Under the pieces are notes generated by a model. It ran no database searches. It had not been told where the DNA came from and was given only the letters and a program-made list of their open reading frames with translations. From Coffea arabica (lineage: Eukaryota; Streptophyta; Magnoliopsida; Gentianales; Rubiaceae), in assembly GCF_036785885.1 (NCBI RefSeq), contig NC_092323.1:11478501-11542500 (forward strand): DNA of 64,000 nt, read 5' to 3'. Below, one piece after another: positions 13,001 to 25,800 of the stretch; position 1 is the first letter of the stretch, and each line of letters begins with the position of its first letter. A program made the translations under genes and the position numbers.

Positions 13001-16000
13001 GCAAAATCAGGGTTGCATCCTCCATGACAATGAATTTAGAGAACCTTCCTCAACTAGATGGTACAGAAATACAACCTGAGCAAGATATTGCAGCCTCCTG
13101 AGACATGTAAATGATTCCCCTAGCCCAGCTTCCTACATTTTATGTACAAAGCCAATGAGGAAAAGAGAAGAGAAGAAATCATTGACAGCAAACAACCAGC
13201 AATTGCAACAGATTAATGGACCTCAAGTATTCGAACAGAATCTCGAACCAAAGCCTCAGCATCCTTCTCTTTTCCTTCAAGAAACATTACCTGGAAGTCA
13301 GGTTACATGTATAAGACAAAGAACAGTGAAAGAACCATTATACATAACAAAAAGACCTTAATCTAGCTGTCCTAACAGAAAAAAGTTTAATCCCATTAAT
13401 GCATACAAGAGAATTCACCCAACTGGAAGCATCTGAGAAGGAAAATTATGTTCGCCTCTCATATTACTTAATCCTGACCTTCCCAATGTGAATCTAAAAT
13501 TCATGCAAGGGCTCAATTTCTGAAGACTTTGAAATGCTTTTCACTAGTGGCCACATAATAGAATCAATAGAATAAATAGAGCGCTCTCATCCTTTATACT
13601 TGTTAGAACAAAAAAGGAAAACATAGTAAAAACACCAGATGAATTATTGCAACTGCTTAACCACTAAAACAATAATTAAGTAGCGTCACAACTGTATCTG
13701 TTACTCAAGATCTAATAATAAGGCTGAATCAATCGCCTCTAAAAATCATGAGGCATATTAACACTTTCAAGAGTATAACCAAATAAAGCTTTTGAAAAAT
13801 TTACCAATGGCAAAAAGTACCATTTTTTCCTGAGAATTTACTGGTCCCTAAGTCTAATGGAGGATCACCAAATAAAACCTATTAATTTGGCAAATAACAG
13901 AAATGAAATCTGAACAAACTGAGAATCAAATTAAGGAACTCCAAGAGTAAAAAACTTCAGCCAATAGCAGTAGCCAAGCATTGCTGCCAAAGTAATCTAT
14001 TCAAGTATGAGGGACAATATTAGATATCTAAATGTTGAACTGATCTGCAATCTGAAGTTGTGGGCAAAAAGTAATCATAAATAAACAACAACTCCTAGGA
14101 AAGCATATGCCAGGACTGGCCATACTTAACTTAATGGCCTTTAGGCATCTAATGATCATAGCTTTTCATTATTGTGCCAATCATAACCCAGGCGCCAATT
14201 AGAGCCTAAATGTATCTTTCATATCAGATCATTCCTTAGACCTAATTTTTGCAACTGAACAATGTTAAGGTTAAGAACATAAGCTACCAGAATGCAGCAA
14301 GTATGGGAAGATTTAACAGTAAGGCAGAAAATTAAGGCATTACAGTTCCAAGATGATACATTGTATCAGCATGGTCTGGGTGGCCCTCTCCCAAAACACG
14401 CCTCTTTATCTAGATAAGAAATCCAGGAAATAAGACTAGATGTCAGTAATTTTATTTATCAGAGTAAAGGAGAGAAACCAGTTCAATGATTATAGCATAC
14501 CTTTAGAGCACGCTGCCAAAGGAATTGTGAAAGAGAAAGGCAGAAAACAGTATTAGTAATTATTACACATGATGTATACCACTTCTTCTTAAGCACAAAA
14601 ATGAAATATATATTCTTGAATAATTCAAATCACTCGAAAGGAGAGAATCAAAGTCTATAAGGTAACATGTCGGATGCAGAAACTCAAAATGCATGACTTT
14701 CTATGTTTTGACTGCAAAAGCGATATAGTTATGGGCAAATTTGCAAAGGCGAAGTGCACAGGACCAGAAGTATCTCACTTTGGTATTTCCATTGTATCCC
14801 TTGAACTTAATCAACAATCTCATAGAATTGATAACAGCTCCATGATTCCTTGCCAGAAACACTGACATCCAATTTTCCAGGAATAATTACAAATTCAGTT
14901 TCAGGCCTTTCTGTTAAAAATTTGTGCTTCCAAATCTGGGCTGTAGTACAAAAATTTTGGTCCTTTTGAGCCAAAATCGGCTAATTTGTGGATGTTATGC
15001 TTTATAGAGAATAGCCAAGCATACAATTGGTTTTTGCACTAAACTCTTATATTCGGATTAAAAGGGAAACAAATATGCCAGGCCCAGTCACTATGCCATA
15101 TTAAAGCTTAAAGTTCATTTGAACCAGGGGCTATGCCAGATTGAATTACACAACTAGACGCTGGTCCTTAACAAGAACAGAATTAGACTGATGGAGAAAT
15201 GGAATCCTGAAGGAGAAAACAAAGAAGCAGTGAAGACATGCCGGAAAGTTACGGTGCTTTGTTCATGCAGTTACCTCATAGCAAGCACGAGCTTTTTCCA
15301 ATTTCCGCTGGACTAGGTAGAATTGGCCAAGGTTGTGAAGGGCAGCCCCAACTCTATAATAAAGCCCGTGCAAATGTATAACAGTTATATAGTGGTTAGA
15401 CATGTACAGTGAAGCGTCAAATGAGTTACTCAACTAGTAGCCCAGTAAATCACATAAAACCATGCTACTTCTCTTTAAGGAATGAGCATGAATGTAAATG
15501 TCACTAAATGCATGCAATAGGCAGCCAGTTAAATAGCTTAATCACAGAAGTTATAGCAATTTAAACTTGTTTATGCTTCATTAGTCATCCATGCATTGGA
15601 CACAAATAGGTATATTACTAAACAAAGAAAATCTTGGTGAAGTTCAAAGTATAGTTAACCAAGAAAGGACAAACAAATGCAGTTTTGTACATAGTAGTAA
15701 CTCAGTGAACAAAAAAGAGAATTTCCTACCTTATGTCATCAGGTCCAAATGACTCCTCAAGTATACTGATAGCTTCCAAATATAAAGGTTCAGCTTTATT
15801 AAGTTCCTTCTTAACTCTATATAATTCTGCCTGCAACATTATCAGAGTTGCAATAACATGAAAATTCAATTTTTTCTAAAGTAGAAAAATAAAGAGAAAG
15901 ATATCTATTGATATTTGTTAACCATATTTAATACTGGGAGTGTGCATTAAAATAATGTAAACACAAAATTAGCATTTGGACCAAAGCAACATTTCAAAGT

Positions 16001-17667
16001 ATGATTTTAGATCTTTATCTGCAAAACAAGGCATCAGAATTTGCCAAATATTGCACTCTCATACATCTTGGAGAGAAGCCATATCCAGGTATCACTACAT
16101 TCAATTCAATAGTAATACTTATTCCTACCCAAACTTCAAGAGAAAAATCTATGTAATTGTTCAAACATCAAGAGAAAAACAATGTACATAATTGTTCATA
16201 AGTTGTGAATGACAACATAATGAACGCCCATGACCAATTTAGATGAATTGAAGCCGTTAAGACTGAAGTTTGCCAATCTGACGGCACCTCCAATTACGTA
16301 TTGTCCACGGAATTGTTTTTCTAGTCAAAACAATAAATCAAGCAGACATTTATATGGAGAGTCCTAAGAATTATATTTGAAATTTCTCCATCTACAACCT
16401 ACCAAGTTGTTGCATGCCGATGCAACATGTGGGTCTCTCTTGCCAAACCCCTCTTTAGCTTCTTGTAATGCAGAAAGAAACAACTTTTCGGCTTCATCCA
16501 GTTTTCCCTTGGATACAGTAAAATAACAAAGATAAGTCCCTAATCACGACGCGCACACTCAGAGAAAGATAAATCTCTGGGAAAAGAGTCAGAACATTGC
16601 TTACCTGCAAAAAGAAGTCCCTTGCATTATCTGTAAAAACTCTCCATTTAGAAGTATGTATGTTAGACACCACAGAACCGTCCTCAACTCGGTGCAAATC
16701 AGCTATCTCGGGACCGCTTGTATTTTCAGAACTTAACTGAATTGAAGAATCATCTGCCAAGGCTGGGGTTCCATTGATCCCAAGAAATATTGCTGAGAAG
16801 AAGGGTACAAGGAGAGAAAAGAAAACTCATGAGCAGGAGATTTTCTAAATAGAATCCGATGTTTCTGAACATTATTTATAAATATTCAGTACCATTTGTT
16901 ATCTAGGTACACTCAAAAGTGGCTAAATGTGTGCTTTGAACCAAGAAACGTTCAAAGTTAGATAGAATGGAAGAGAATTCCAAACATTGCATTTCTCGGT
17001 TATTGTGAAGTGTCAACTATTACTATGTAGTGCACAAGATATCTAAAATCTCATAATATGCATTTTCCCTCGTGCAGAAACATGATATAGTGACTATAAC
17101 AACCCTCATTTTCAAATGCTGCCATAAAAGAATGATACTACCAGCTTGACCAGACAGAAGAATCCATTGAAAGGTTTCCTTATGCTGCCCACTCTTGCCA
17201 TAATCTCCAAAACCATTTTCAGCAAAATATTTTCGCCTTCCTGGAAACAAAAGGAATCACCTTCTTCAATGAGGAAGCACTAAAACATATATCATCAACT
17301 AAATTTATCTAATTTTCAGCTACCAAGTATATTACCACTCCATAAATTTTATCCCGCCAAGAGACTATTACTGATTTTGCTGTGGCAATGAGATCATCTA
17401 AAACCCTTTATTCAGTTAATGGTTAAAAATGACAACTTTATCATCTGATCAAATAGAATTCTCACGTTGGAATATATGAAAGCTCAACTTAAAAATCAAG
17501 AAATCACATAATAGTTTCATTCAAATTCGAGCAATGCAGTTTCATAAATCACCTGGAAGCGGCAAATAATTCGTGGGCTTTCTTGAAAATGGAAAGGTAG
17601 AGCGAGCATAAGGAGAATTCCGGAGCTTTCTCAGCAAATTAACTGCTGCTTGGCCGAAGGAAGACAT
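7009..17667 (-). CDS. TPR-repeat protein, 18 exons
   Basis: Reconstructed gene of 557 residues. Exons in order (minus strand): 17667-17553, 17240-17142, 16792-16605, 16507-16403, 15830-15730, 15353-15275, 14512-14501, 14409-14344, 13290-13222, 13132-13076, 12548-12471, 11613-11516, 11429-11384, 11075-10948, 10090-9982, 9059-9003, 8036-7971, 7209-7009. All joins keep frame and use GT donors and AG acceptors. The basic, Ser-rich N-terminus (MSSFGQAAVNLLRKLRNS) suggests an organelle transit peptide; a hydrophobic stretch (ILLSGQAAIFLGI) spans exons 2-3. Exons 4-13 encode kinesin-light-chain-like TPR units such as AALHNLGQFYLVQRKLEKA and IKRRVLGEGHPDHADT. The C-terminal part is helical and charged. 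TPR arrays mediate protein-protein contacts; the partner is unknown. A homologous Arabidopsis TPR-like protein may be At5g53080 (recollection, unchecked). The tandem CTGCAGTTGCAG acceptor before exon 16 may add two residues (LQ). Confidence 0.88.
7795..7842. repeat. short tandem duplication in the last TPR intron
   Basis: Two near-identical adjacent copies of about 24 bases, each reading taaaaatataacaaaaatat, inside the intron between 7210 and 7970. Probably replication slippage; no function is suggested. Confidence 0.7.
14501..14512 (-). other. 12-nt microexon of the TPR gene
   Basis: Four codons (RALK) lie between an acceptor TTTGGCAG and a donor GTATGC on the minus strand. They join exon 15275-15353, which ends ARACYE, to exon 14344-14409, which starts IKRRVLGEG. 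The joined text CYERALKIKRRVLG matches the kinesin-light-chain-type TPR consensus (Y-ERAL-I). Skipping it would keep frame but delete the end of a TPR helix. The downstream intron is 91 nt and the upstream one 762 nt. Confidence 0.85.
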
Positions 17668-18804
17668 CGTCTGGTTAATAGAAAACTAAAGTTTTGGGTA
17701 TAATTAGAGAAACCTCTGCAGATAGATTATTTGGTCAATTTTTGGTTTTTCCAGATAAAGATTTTGAAGTTTATGTCGTTTATTGATCAAATTCTTAAAC
17801 CCTTCACAGCCGAAATAGAGGGATTTTGCATTTTCACTTTGTCAGCGCTGCCATCAGCAGAGGTGACATGCTAAACCGGAATACTGTTTCTGGTTCAACC
17901 GGGAAGATTAACTCGGGTTGCTAAATGACAAATCAGTTGCAGGTATTTTCTATGGGGTTTAAACCAATTTAAAATTTTGTTGAGCTTAACTTGGTTATTA
18001 TTCAAAAAAAAAAAAAAAAACTTGGTTATTATTCACAAGTCACAATCGGATAAACTTTTATTGAATCTAAGTCGAGCATCTATTTATATATAAAATATAG
18101 ATTTTAGCTTACAGAATTAAATTATTAATGCAATTTAAAATCTTTGGTAACACCAAATATTGTTGACATGTACTAGTTTGATTAGATAACAAAATCGATC
18201 TTAATATAACTCTCTCATTTATTGAGCACAAATTGGGCAAAATCTTGAGTTCAAATTGGGTAATGAATAATTCGACTTGTCTTTCAATCCTAGTAGGTAG
18301 GCTTCTATGTCATATTGCTTGCAATTTGACAACTAGGCAGTTTCACCGGCTTTGCTTCTAGGCAACTTAGTAGAGAACGCATTGATGTTAGTCACCGGCT
18401 TGTTCAATTGTTCTTCACACAATTGTTGTATTGTTGAGCATCATTTTTCACGCCTTTATTCTCTTGATGGCCTCATCTTTTTCCCCTCTTGGCAATATTC
18501 TCTGAGGGCAATATCGATACTTTCAAGTTTGACGCCAACTTCCAAGTTTTAGAATGACAAAAAGGAAATCACGCTTCAACTGTCATTAGTAAAATGACAA
18601 CTGTTATTTTAAGACTGCTGCAAAAGCACTAGGCAACAACGCAATGAACTATAGTCCTTGCTGCCTGAAATACATGGTAGCAAACAACAAGGACACTATT
18701 CTATTCAGTAATACAAGATAGCAATTGTAAGTGAAACACAATTCTCCTGTGTCGAAGGCCCCAGAGTTGAATTATCTCGTCTTCAGTTCAGGCTAATAGA
18801 GCTT
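17668..18804. other. TPR promoter region and GS1 3' flank
   Basis: Intergenic stretch between two minus-strand genes. The left part should hold the TPR promoter and leader, the right part the GS1 3' untranslated region. It contains the poly(A)/direct-repeat structure at 17988-18034. No other gene was recognised; the frame at 18352-18552 lacks protein features. Confidence 0.45.
17988..18034 (+). repeat. 16-bp direct repeats flanking a poly(A) run
   Basis: The 16-mer aacttggttattattc occurs at 17988-18003 and exactly again at 18019-18034, separated only by 15 A. This is what a retroposon target-site duplication with nothing but the poly(A) tail would look like. Local duplication is the alternative. 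Confidence 0.75.
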
Positions 18805-21800
18805 TCAAGATTTCCAGAGGATGGTAGTATCTGCAATCATTGAGGTGACAGTATACGGATCCATGTTTGAAGCAGGCCTTCTGTCCTCAAAGTACCCTTT
18901 GCCCTCTTTCTCTGTATCTCGGCCAACACGAATTGATGCACCACGGTTTGCAACACCCTGGAAAATCCCATGATTCAAGAAATATATGATCAAATTTCAA
19001 GTAGTACGTCCCTAAAGAAAAGTATCTATGGTAAATTTTGGAGGGAGAACTAGATGGAAGTAGGAACAAAGATGTAGTAATTACTTACCCACAAGAAGTT
19101 ATTGATATCAGCTGTTTCGTGTCGGCCAGTGAGACGACGTTCATTTCCTTCACCATATGCGGCAATATGCTCTTTGTGCCTAAGTCCAAGCTTCTCAATT
19201 GCCTTCTTGATGACTCCATAACCTCCTTCATTCCTCATAGATTTAGTGCTGAAAAGAACAAGACAAACTTCATTTTCAGAGAGAGAGAGAGGTGGGGAAG
19301 GTGTTGAGAGGAAGCTGAGAAACAAGTCATCCAGATTCTATACTACATTACCTGTAATTGGTGTGGGCACCTGCACCATTCCAATCACCCTGTAGAGAGT
19401 AAAGAAGTTGTGTGAAAAGAGAGAGACTATAGATATTACATCACACAGTCTATTGTTATCCTGGTTTTCTTTCCAGCATCCAATTTCTGCCCACCTAGTT
19501 TTTCTTAGCTACATTTCAATATAATATAAAGACATCAGACAAGAAGTTCCCTCAGAAGCTGCATAGCAAGTTCTTGCAATTGTTAAAAAGGATGTAGTAT
19601 TTCAAGAAACCAACAGCATAGAAGGTACAAAATAGGTCTTTTCAGATCCCAAATAGAAGCTTCCATGTCCTCCAAGAACATCACTCACTTTGACAATGAC
19701 AAACAATAATGATGTCCAAATCAAGATTTCGGAAGAAATAACAAATAAAAATCCTTACCTGAATAGGTTTGGGATCGAACGAAAGCACCACCCCAGCAAT
19801 CTCAGTGATCCTCTGTTACCAAACAATTTTAACTGGTTTAACGACATGTACTATACTTCAGCTGTTACTTGAACAAATTGTTCTTGTTTCAATGACTCAA
19901 GAAACTAAAGCCAAATACCTCCAGAATGTAGCGAGCAACCCAAAGCTCATCTCCTGCAGAGATGCCAACGGCTGGTCCAACTTGAAACTCCCACTATAAA
20001 AATATTCAGGAAAATTTAGAAATCAGAGATGCTAAAGGAGATAACAAGTTGCCAAGAGGAGACACAAGAAGCAAGCTTTATCTACCTGGCCAGGCATCAC
20101 TTCCCCGTTGATGCCGCTTATGTTAATTCCAGCATAAAGGCACGCCTTATAATGTGCATCTACTATATCACGTCCAAATGCTTTATCAGCTCCAATTGCA
20201 CAGTAGTAAGGGCCCTATGCAATCAAAGAAATAGGAAGAAACATAAATGATCTAAATCTTGAACGATTAAAGACAGTAACAGGAGCATGGAAAGAGAAGA
20301 GAACAAACTCGAGGCTTGGTTGTAAAGGGAGGAAAATCTAAGCCCATGTTAAGAAATTTGAAAAAAAAAAAAAAAGAGAGAGAGAGAGAGAACGTACATG
20401 GGGATATTTAGAAAAAGAACTGAAAAAGATAGTTAACACTAGGTTCTTTATTCTACCGCAACTAACATGAAATTCTTGTATGACAGGTTAAGAGAATTTG
20501 GGTAATTTTGGCCATCCTGCAGACTGATATATTACCAATCAGTTATCCATATATCCTTAGTGCACAATCCTATTGGCATCTGCATTGTTAGCAAATCTTC
20601 CAGCTATATTATCAGGGGTAACTTCAAAAGAGGAAAAAGAAAGGCCAAAACCTCAAGAATCATAATTAACTGCACCATGATTGAAGAACCACTCAGTAGG
20701 AATTATCTGAAGTGGACAAACTATGAGGATAGAATTGAAAGCAACTGGTAGAAGAAAATTACCTGAGGTCCAGGGAAGCCTCCCACGGGCCATCCAATAG
20801 GCCACTTGACATCCTTTTGCAACAAGGTGTATTCTTGCTCAATTCCGTACCTTATTTCATGGATACATTTCCAAATGAAAAGAGGTAATAAAAGAAAGAA
20901 AAGCAGAGAACTAGATAATAAGAAACCGCACTCCAGAAGCACTAGAGGATTAAGAATTACCAGGGCTCTTCAGCAGCAACGTCAGGATGGCTGAAAATTT
21001 TGGCTGCGTTATGCCTCTTGTTTGTGGGAATCGGCTCACCTGCTGGAGTGTAACAATCGCACATGACCTGAGAGAGAGAATTGAGACATAAAGTCAAATC
21101 AAATCTTGTGTATTTTATGTCAAAGATTATACAACTGAATACCGCTTACCAGAATGTTGTTGCCCCTCCTGAAGGGATCCTTGAAAATTGCTTGAGGACT
21201 GTTTCATTAGATGGTGATTAAAAAAAAAAAAAAAAAAAAAATCGGTTCATTTACCAAATAGTCCATTAGCAGAATAAGAAAACATTCTAAACGTTGCGGA
21301 TATAAACTTACTATATGATCACTTCACTGTCTTCACCAGGAGCTTGGCCTGTGCTAGAACCATCATAGTTCCACTTAGGCAGCTTTTTGGGATCGTCTAC
21401 GGGACCAGAAATAGTCTGCAATATTTCAAGTGTCTCATACGTCATCGACCTCCATAATCACTCAGTTAAACAACGGACCAAAAATGGCTTAAACAAAATT
21501 CAGTCTTTCTGGTAAGCAGAAAGATTATTACCCTGGCTTTGCTTCTGAGGTCCATACCGGATCCCCCAACCCTGTTAAAAAGTTTAAAACCAAAAATCAT
21601 TTAGATTTAACTTATTCATTGACCTCTGCAAATGCATGGAAAAAGTATATCTCCCGGAGTGGATCATTGCAAAAGAGCCTTGCAATCTTCACCTCCGTTG
21701 GAAAAATTAAACATCAATAGAAGCACAGCATTTCTCTATAACAAGAGTGTATACAAGGAACAAGACTCGTGGTATCAGATTAGATGTTACTCCAATAAAA

Positions 21801-22099
21801 ATATGAACGCAAGACCCAATGGAAAGGTGAGAAACCATGAAGATTACTCGTTGTTAAACCATCTTTACTTAAAAATACAAGAATTGCCATAAAAAATGAA
21901 ACCAAAAAGAACCCTTTCGACGGAAGCATTCATTAATCAAAATCTTCACCAACCAAGTTAAAGATAACGGATAGAAGTTCACAGAAAGCCGAGGAAAACA
22001 GAGCAAAGCAGGTGATTAGTCTCACCATATATACTCAACGATCACCTTCTCTGTAGAATCAGAGAGGTTAAGATTAACAAGATCTGAGAGCAAAGCCAT
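18805..22099 (-). CDS. GS1: cytosolic glutamine synthetase GS1 (EC 6.3.1.2)
   Basis: Twelve exons give a complete 356-residue protein, the usual GS1 length: 22099-22026, 21571-21532, 21415-21312, 21198-21150, 21067-20961, 20850-20763, 20214-20086, 19993-19919, 19812-19759, 19389-19352, 19248-19089, 18957-18805. Every junction is GT/AG and in frame. It starts [18 protein letters not shown], with no chloroplast transit peptide or C-terminal GS2 extension, so it is cytosolic. Beta-grasp signature: [18 protein letters not shown]. Catalytic domain landmarks: [11 protein letters not shown] (metal-binding Glu), [14 protein letters not shown], the ATP-binding segment [17 protein letters not shown], and [12 protein letters not shown]. 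It condenses glutamate and ammonium with ATP to glutamine, in a decameric enzyme that handles primary, recycled and senescence-derived ammonium. The C-terminus ends ILWKS, where many GS1 proteins end in WKP (recollection). No break or missing key residue was seen. Confidence 0.98.
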
Positions 22100-22195
22100 T
22101 TTAAGCAAGAAAATAAATTCTCTGAGCTCTGAGAATGGATGAAGGATGAACTCTTGAGGGCAGAGAAGTACAGAGCCAGCCCCTGCAAGGAGTTT

Positions 22196-22204
22196 GTTTA
22201 TATA
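22196..22204 (-). promoter_or_regulatory. GS1 TATA box
   Basis: TATATAAAC on the minus strand, about 100 bases upstream of the GS1 ATG. The spacing fits a leader of about 60-70 bases. This is a textbook plant TATA match in the right place and orientation. Confidence 0.7.
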
Positions 22205-22231
22205 GTGCAGTTTCAGAGTTGGCCGCATGAA

Positions 22232-22337
22232 GCAATTCAGATTTATGACGTCTTCTTGCAATTCAGATGTATGACGTCTTCTTCATTTTTTTTAAACGTA
22301 TTTTAAATTAAGTAGACCAGATTTATGACGTCTTCTT
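22232..22337. promoter_or_regulatory. triplicated TGACGTC repeat upstream of GS1
   Basis: Two adjacent 26-base copies (22232-22257 and 22258-22283), differing at one base, contain cagatttatgacgtcttctt. A third copy of at least 20 bases lies at 22318-22337. Each holds TGACGTC, an ACGT-core sequence like that bound by plant bZIP (TGA/as-1, C-box) factors. All sit just upstream of the TATA box, about 130-240 bases from the ATG. A regulatory role is inferred from motif and position. Confidence 0.6.
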
Positions 22338-22721
22338 CCTTTTAATGGTATTTTTATGAGAAAATACACGGATTAAAGTACTAATATTGGGAAGTGGGGT
22401 TGTTCGGAGAAGTATACGACTGCGAGAGAATCTTCAATCAGATTCCCATCTTCAGACTGGTAGTTTAACCTGGTAACTATTTTCCCGGTACAATAAGAGT
22501 CCTTTCCTTTCTCAGTCCAAGCATTTTTTTCTTTCTTTTATTTTTCTTTCACAGAACGTTTTCTTAATTTCAAAACCTATCCTTAGTTTTACTAATTGTT
22601 AATTGTTATAAAGTAGTTTCGGATTGAGAAAATAAAAACCTTGTAGAGGGATTCTTTTTTTCGTATCAACACTATAATTGCTACCCTACTCTTATATTTC
22701 TGCATTATGGAGAGGATTGGA

Positions 22722-22885
22722 GCCCCTGCGGGATAGCTCGAGCGGTCCGCTCCCCCTCCTTAGGGTATGGCGACCTTCCTGACTTGTCCAGGGTTCGAGT
22801 CCCGCTGTTAACGTGTTCGGTGTGGAGTGAGGCCTCCTCTCCCGGGTCGCAGGGGATTAGTCGGGTCCCGTAAGGATTGACCCGG
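22722..22885 (+). mobile_element. tRNA-derived SINE (copy 1)
   Basis: The RNA polymerase III A box TAGCTCGAGCGG is at 22734-22745 and the B box GGTTCGAGTCC at 22792-22802, about 47 bases apart, as in a tRNA-derived promoter. The 3' part (GGGGATTAGTCGGG...TAAGGATTGACCCGG) matches the corresponding part of the SINE at 58633-58847, so both belong to the same or a related family. The 5' part does not fold as a tRNA gene. No poly(A) tail or target duplication is clear, so the copy may be old or 3'-truncated. Confidence 0.8.
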
Positions 22886-25800
22886 TAAATTTAGAAGGAA
22901 CTAAATCACCTTCAAATAGTGTATTAGAGCACTTCTTGGATTAACTAAAATTGAGGAGAAAGATTAACTAAATCCAGGAGTGGAAATGTTTCTGATTGGT
23001 GAAATTTGTTTTTTTTTTTTAACTTCTAATTAGGTTACGAGTAAAAGGTATATATCACCATAATAAAAGATAATTTCAAACTTTGATTATAGATAATTAT
23101 AATATTTTGAACTCTTAGATTACATTCATCCATAAATTATGGATAAATTTCCTCTCCATTACGAGACATGCAATTATATATTGCCATGATAAAAGAAACT
23201 AAGAACTCTGTTATTATATTCTCAACAAATGAAAGATTGTTATGCACATTCAAGATGGTTGAGAGTTTTGAACCAAATGATTCTCACTCTAATATTTTTA
23301 TTGAAGATATCATCTTTCATTTGTAAAATTTCTAATCTTGGAAGGTTTATTGGACTCTCCACTTTGCTTTGTTATTTCTATTCCTAGAGAAAAACTGGAT
23401 CAAATTCAACAAATAAGGAACATGACATCTCATGTAAAATTGATTAGACATACGTGAATTGATTTGGCTTTAATCAGTCATGCTTAATAATATGGATTTC
23501 AGTATTTGTAAAACATTAAATGACAAATCGAAACCTCATGTAGTCCTCTCATTCTCTAATATTGACAGATTAGTGTTTGAGAAGAAGCTATTTTATCAAA
23601 AAAAGCAAAAGGAAAAAAAAACGTGTTTGAGAAGAATGGTATCAAATTAATTCCCTCTCCTACGCAGTGATTAAAGCATTTGAATTTCTAGAAACAACTT
23701 AGTCTCCCTAGAAAAGAGAAAAAGAAAAGAAAACTGAATTTGGGATCTTATGACTTGGACAAAAATATTCAACAAACGTCCATTTGTAAATTCAAAGCAC
23801 GAAAAGCAGATTGAATGTAGAATATTTTTTAGGGTGTTTTGCAAAAGTTACACTAGAACATTATATTTCAAGAGCTTTTTCACTATAAATGTGTTTTAGA
23901 ATATTTTTAAAATTTAAAATATTTTAAAAAATTTATTAAATCTTTCCTCACCATCTCTCACCTTCTCCCTTCTCTGTCACTACCACTCCATCCTCCTCTC
24001 TTCTACTCTTCCTCTTCCTCTCCCTCATCCTCATCCTTATACAATGATAAATCTAGCAAACTGAAGTAAAATCTTATCTGAAAAGGGATTTTCTATAAAA
24101 AAATTTTATGTTTTTTATAAATGCATTTTTCAATCATATTTTTATTTCACATATATCAAATCAGTATATTTTTTTATAAAAATTTCAGAAAATTACAATT
24201 CAAACACAATTGAATTCGAAAAGACATCTAGTAGTGGCGTGGAGTGCATAGTATTAATCGTCACGCAACGCAACCTCGAATTCGAAAAGTTCAAAGGCAA
24301 AACCTCTTTGGAGTCTCACAGCCAGCTAGCCAAGGGACCCAGTATTGCCTTGAAATCGCATCTTGTGTGTTTCGCTTAGAGTTCTCTTTTAGATAGATTC
24401 CACCAATAGATTTTGGTTGAATCTTCCGTCCTCTCCCGGCTCCACTGTATAGTACTCCCTATCGTATTACAATTTGCACGCGCTCATCCATGGAAGTTTT
24501 TTATCCTACTATTTTCATACTAGTATTTTCTCCCTAGGGATCTTAAATCCTGTACTAAATGCATGACATATCATTTTTATTTTTAAATTTAAAATTATTC
24601 TTTTCACATTTGTATAAAAAAAATCTTTAACCTAGTGTCAAAGAAAAGATCCTTTTCTTTAAGCAAATTAATGTTTAGAAATAATCAAATTATCCTTCCA
24701 CAATATTAGCCAAGAGTCTTTACCGGTTATAAATGAAAGATTTTGAATTTTAATCTTATTAAATACTTCACATCTTCTATTTGGATTTACGATTTATCTT
24801 TTGACTTGTTTACTCAATTTTCAAATGTCATGTATGTTTAATTAATTTATAGTTTATGTTTATATTCACTTGAGTCATTTATTTTTCGTCGAGGTTTAAA
24901 GGAAAATGACATTAGCAATTTAGCATGTTGGCTTATATTCTTCCACCAAGAAATAGTGGGGGGAAAATGAATATTGCATCAAATCCAGCCCTCCCAATAC
25001 TAAAGGTTATTAGTTTTTAATAAAGTAAAATGGAAAAATGGTCCACAAGGTTCTTACTTCGTGACATCTTGTATGTTGTAAGTGGACGCGCCGCTCCTTG
25101 TTCTGGGGGAGGAAATGTACAGTCAATAGAACGCACGCCTGAGCTGACGTGGAAGAACGTATGCCGCTTCGCTCATAAGTCTATTTTTCACAAATGTGAG
25201 ATTAGCGGTCGGGATTTTGTTTTGCCCTTAAGAAGTTGACTTTCTCCAAGTGTATGACTTCTTAACATTTTTATATTTTTATTCCTTGAATGGGAGTTTG
25301 AGATGAGTTCACGCTTCTTGTTTTGCTTCCTTTTTTTTATTTTTTATTTCATGAGCTGTAAACGAAATTTTGATACCTCCACCTTTCAGTCTTATAGATG
25401 GTTGGTTTTGGTTTTTTTTTTTATTTTAAAGTTTACTAGAGTATAACTTTATTAAAAATATTGTACCTAACAATAAAGTAATTAGAAAACGTCCTACAAA
25501 CATAATTTTGTTGAACAATCTACCTAAACATGTGTTATGGTAATATCCAAAAGGAAAGCCAAAGGAAAAAAAAAGAGAGTCACATCGCTAATTAATACTT
25601 AACTAAAAAAGTTGTTGGTTTTGAATTTATGATACTGTTTTTGCACATGGAATTAATTTCGATTCAGAAAATGATGATCCATGGAGTTATATATACGTGC
25701 ATAAAATTTTAGACCACCAAATCTAAAGGGCTTTTTATGGGGGGTGTTGGGGGGGGGGGTGTGGACCTAAAAGATTGTTCAGTTGCATTAGGGTCTCGAA

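Noticed and set aside
22734..22802. tRNA gene suggested by A and B boxes
   Set aside because: The stretch does not form a cloverleaf with acceptor and anticodon stems, and the sequence continues as a SINE body shared with another copy.
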